This document shows positions 60,575 to 64,000 of a stretch of 64,000 nucleotides of DNA, piece by piece. Position 1 is the stretch's first letter. Every line of letters begins with the position of its first letter. The notes under the pieces are model-generated. The model ran no database searches and was not told the DNA's origin. It saw only the letters and a program-made list of their open reading frames with translations. The position numbers and the translations under genes are program-made. Source of the DNA: Camillea tinctor (lineage: Eukaryota > Ascomycota > Sordariomycetes > Xylariales > Xylariaceae); the NCBI GenBank assembly GCA_022578605.1, contig MU394065.1, positions 186,001-250,000 of the forward strand. Reading direction: 5' to 3'.

Positions 60575-62854
60575 GTTGTCGCAATAAAGAATGAATGCAA
60601 GAGAGAGAAGAGTGCGGTGAAGGGACAACAATGATCAAGACTTGAGAACTCGGACTCGGTAGCGGCAGCAGCAGCAGGCGTTGAGCGGGCAACAGCTGCA
60701 CCGAAGTCAGAGAGAAAAAAAACAACAAATTGTCCTGCAGGAGGTTTCAATGTGATGCTCCTAGACAACAAGGTTAAAGTAGAAAGGAATAGGGAGAGAA
60801 AAAAATCTAGCTAGCTAGATAGTAATGATATGATTGATATGAATGGCTGGTGTAATCAATTTGTGTGTGTATTGATTTAGAGAAGGTTGGTTGTCAGGGT
60901 GCACGGGTCAGTAAAAAAAGCTATGACCAACAACAATTTACCATTCTGGGGGTAGTCTTGGTCAAGCTTGCAAGCTGGATGTTGATCGGTAACAGGGTCT
61001 AAGTCGCTATCGATCTTATTTTTAGAGTTATTATTAGTGTAGTTGCGTCACGTCAACCCGTTTGCTTTCTTTTTCTGGCCTTTCCCTTCCTTTTCTTGTG
61101 CTATCCATCTGTCACCATGGATATTTATTTATTTCCCATATCTATATAATATCGTGAATTGGATTGGTGGGATTTAAAGTAAAAAAAAAAAAAAGAGGTA
61201 CTCCAAAAATTATAAGCACGACATAATTTAGTAAAGATAGATATCGTGCAGCAGCATCAGACAGCATCAGCAGTAATGTACATAATGTGCCTAATACATA
61301 TGTAGTGTGTATGCATATGTGTGTATATGTACGTATATATGTAGGTACGTACCCGATGCTTGCTTTACCTGGTATGTACTATGTAGGTGCAGATGTGAAA
61401 CGTAGTATGTACATGTAAATGCAAACGCAAATGCGAAATGCAAAACGCAAAACGCAGAATGCTATCATACGTAAAGGTTCCAGATAGTGTGGGCTTTAGC
61501 TAAGGTCCCTAGATAAAAATGTCTTACACCGCATTGCGTGCCAACGGACAGAAGCGGCGGCTACAGATTATACCACACACAACTATTTGACTGTGCTACT
61601 TACTTATTATTAGTGTATGGTTAGTGGGATCGATAGACGCAAAGTCAATCAGAACCTTGGGAAGGGATGTCAGAACCACTATTGGCTGACAAGAGACCCA
61701 CTGTTTGACCCTAGGTTCCCGTACAACGGCCAATGCGCTGTCGATTAACAACACAGCTTTATCCACTTTGGGTCTCCTTTAGGTTCGTTCATGTAATGCG
61801 TTCGTTCGTTCGCTTGGGACATCAAGGGAGAAATCTGTTTAAAAAGAGAATTAGGGAACTCTGAAGTGGAGAGGCTTTCCGATTGTCCGTACCATTACTG
61901 ACTGCAGTATTTAATTTGTATGAGACTCGATTTATAAGTGAGGCTTAAGACATCAGCTCACTCTCGTATATGTGTATGTAGACCTGTATAGTATATATAT
62001 GTAGGTACTTCGTATACATATATCAATATCAATATACCGAAACATATTGATGAGATGCTAGAGAATTGAAGGCAGGGACAAGATCCATGTTGCTAGGTAC
62101 CTAGGTACTAATGTGGGGTCCCGAGCTGTTGATGTTGATTAGCTGATAGGCCCAGGTACAAATGCCAGGTACTCCGTATTTTTTTTTTTTTGACCTGACC
62201 CGCAAACTTAAAGTTCCACGACTTACTAGGTTCAACCCGCACACACTGCCTTGCTATCCCGTCGCCCGGCAACGAGCGGGAGACCACCCCTCCGCCCCCC
62301 CTCTGTTTTCTTGCGACAACCCGAGCTGCCAAAAAAAGTACCAAAGTAACTTCTCCCCCAATTTGCCCCAAGTTCTACCATCAACTCCGAATCTGGCCCC
62401 AAAACCTCCAAGCAACACCCCGGCCAAAAACATCATACCCCAAAACTTATCAACAAGCGGTCCATTGGCTAGCTGTTGTTTTTTCTATATTCTACCAGCT
62501 GCAATTCCCTCCTCTTTCCGAAGCTGTAATCACCATATCACGACATCCCATTGCTGCTGCTGTTACCACAGCTTGTTGATCCGTCTACCCACCTATCTGC
62601 CATCCACTAACCCGTCAACCCGCTTCTACATTCCTGCCTTTTCCCACCAACACTCAAACGTGTGTACTTCTCGTACACCGCCTCCGATGCTGTTTAGCTA
62701 GCTAGCTCTACTCTCCCTTACACATACGCGTCGCGATAGCTACTACCAAGTCCAATTGCGAGTTACTGGATGAGTTTATAATTGGCAAAGATTAGCCTGT
62801 CTACACCAACAAACAACACATTGCTATTGTGCCTCATCACCGGGACTTGGCGTC
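60575..62854. promoter_or_regulatory. Divergent spacer, GCK-III kinase / Cyk3-like gene
   Basis: About 2.3 kb. It holds poly-A/T tracts, ACATATGTA-type repeats (61270-61400), AAACGCAAA repeats (61420-61455), TTCG repeats (61795-61812) and a pyrimidine-rich 5' leader for the plus gene (62200-62700). A 179-codon ORF (62162-62701) follows the pyrimidine tract and is not credible. The motif TACTCCGTA is at 62170-62178. Confidence 0.45.
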
Positions 62855-64000
62855 ATGGTTCCAGCACCACCGCCGCTACCCACGCGGTTTCCGTGCTGGT
62901 GTAGGGCAGTGTATTCATGGGGAGGAGAAGTATGTGATCCTCGAGCCATTGGCCGTTTATGTGTATTGCTGCTTCATGCTAACATGTTATTCTACTTAGT
63001 CGTCACGAGATCTGGGGTTTGTCGAGGGGGATCTGATCGAATGTCTGAATGCGGGGGATGGCTCGTGGTGGACGGGCAGGCTGCGGCGCAACAAGACCGT
63101 CGGCGTCTTTCCCTCCAATTTTGTTGAGGTTCTACCTGATCACTTCCGTCCCGTGAGCAGATCGACGAGTCCAATGCCTACGAGTAACACGCCTAGCCCC
63201 TCGAGCACATTACAGAAGAAAAGGTCGTCGAAGCCTTTCCGCAAACCCTTCGAAGCATATGCGAAGGCACCCCACTACACAACAGCAAAGCAGCCCGAAA
63301 TAATAAGGGACATGCCGCCGGATAAGATACCACCGAGACAGAATTCGACGAGTTCGTTTCAAAACAATGTGGAGGATCGTATAGGTCGCGGATCTGCACG
63401 GGGACCTGCACCACCCGAGGCCCGGGGATATAGTCCGAGGCCGAGAATGCCATCACCCGCACCTCCGATGCGTGGTTACACCCCCCGAGCCCACTCTCCA
63501 GCACCATCACGCATGCTCGAGTATCACCAGAGAGAACCTTCACCGGCTCCACCACCGCACCGGTACGGTTCGAGGGCACCTTCACCAGCACCACCCCCCC
63601 AACACTACGACCAGAGAGGACCCTCGCCCACACCATCAGCCTTACATTATGATCAGAGAGGGCCTTCACCTACTCCCTCATTCAGCTTCAGACCATACCG
63701 GCCAGGAGCGGAGTACGGCTCTCCTCCACCGCCGGCTCCACCGCCGCATCGACACGCTTTAAACAGGGGAGGTTCTAATGCTTCGGCTCAAGAGCGAGGG
63801 CATGGGGAAGGATACCACACACCAAGAATACCGTCTCCGTGTCCTCCATCCCCAGCCGGTGGCGGGAGCGGATTGACACCCTCACCTCTGAGAGAAGCTA
63901 TGGACGGTGTGATTGAGCAATTAGATGCTCTGGGTATGCGGCGCAGTAATGAACCTCGAGAGACTGCATTAGATCCGTGGTCTCCCGAGTCATTTGATCT
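62855..64000 (+). CDS. Cyk3-like cytokinesis SH3 protein, 3'-truncated by the window edge
   Basis: Exons 62855-62929 and 63000 to beyond the window, with a 70-nt intron (GTATGT donor, TACTTAG acceptor). Joining gives CRAVYSWGGESSRDLGFVEG. The SH3 domain covers about residues 14-70: ALYDY-like AVYSW, then GDLIECLNAGDGSWWTGRL and VGVFPSNFVEVL. The downstream part is Arg/Ser/Pro-rich and includes near-tandem HYDQRGPSPTPS-type repeats (about 63597-63683). It ends at a conserved-looking LREAMDGVIEQLDALGMRR and LDPWSPESFD patch. Fungal Cyk3 proteins have an N-terminal SH3, a disordered region and a C-terminal transglutaminase-like domain, and act at the division septum; the latter domain would lie beyond the window. 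The family call is moderate because that domain is missing. Confidence 0.75.

Noticed and set aside
62162..62701. 179-codon plus-strand ORF upstream of the Cyk3-like gene
   Set aside because: Follows a pyrimidine-rich 5' leader; composition is Pro/Ser/Cys-rich as such tracts produce, and no family is recognised.
1..64000. Bacterial-type systems (CRISPR arrays, toxin-antitoxin pairs, phage defence, operons)
   Set aside because: Intron-rich fungal gene structure throughout; no direct-repeat/spacer arrays or operon-like gene packing.

Overview
This window looks like nuclear DNA of a filamentous ascomycete (Pezizomycotina, probably Sordariomycetes). Genes are intron-rich, with short introns (about 50-160 nt), GT donors, CTRAC/CTAAC branch points and AG acceptors. 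Most gene products match fungal nuclear housekeeping families. Wide gene-free stretches are filled with poly-T/poly-C tracts and ACCT/ACAT-type microsatellites. I see no tRNA, rRNA, CRISPR array, prophage or bacterial operon. The only mobile-element candidate is a 237-bp MITE-like sequence with 25-bp perfect terminal inverted repeats.

Layout, left to right. 1-1264 (+): 3' part of a dihydroxyacetone kinase. 1597-2254 (-): spliceosomal SmD2. 2765-4359 (+): 3-hydroxyisobutyryl-CoA hydrolase / mitoribosomal mS47 (Ehd3-like). 5769-9665 (+): Ams2/SPT21-type GATA-finger protein. 11132-12638 (-) and 13025-14158 (+): head-to-head mitoribosomal mL38 and uL4m. 14159-19866: gene-free, carrying the MITE. 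19867-20997 (-): ATF/CREB-type bZIP factor. 20998-25826: gene-free. 25827-26436 (+): RPA3, followed in the same reading frame by a 224-codon ORF (26461-27135). 27983-29755 (+): triose-phosphate/nucleotide-sugar translocator family protein with a 6-nt microexon. 33114-35088 (-): PH-domain protein. 35089-48849: a desert of about 13.8 kb with no confident gene. 48850-50576 (-): APC/C subunit Cdc16/Cut9. 52051-53026 (+): membrane-anchored or secreted SGNH hydrolase. 54481-55350 (-): secreted eight-cysteine protein. 58369-60574 (-): GCK-III (Sps1/Kic1/MST-type) kinase. 62855-64000 (+): 5' part of a Cyk3-like SH3 protein.

There is no operon or secondary-metabolite cluster. The clearest functional grouping is three mitoribosome-related proteins (mS47, mL38, uL4m) within 12 kb. 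Two of them share a 386-bp promoter holding three CCAAT motifs (HAP/CBC-type sites). A second loose theme is cell cycle and division: the Ams2/SPT21-like protein, RPA3, Cdc16, the GCK-III kinase and Cyk3.

All exon boundaries were worked out by hand from splice signals and protein continuity. No alignment or database search was run, and family names rest on recognised sequence patterns.
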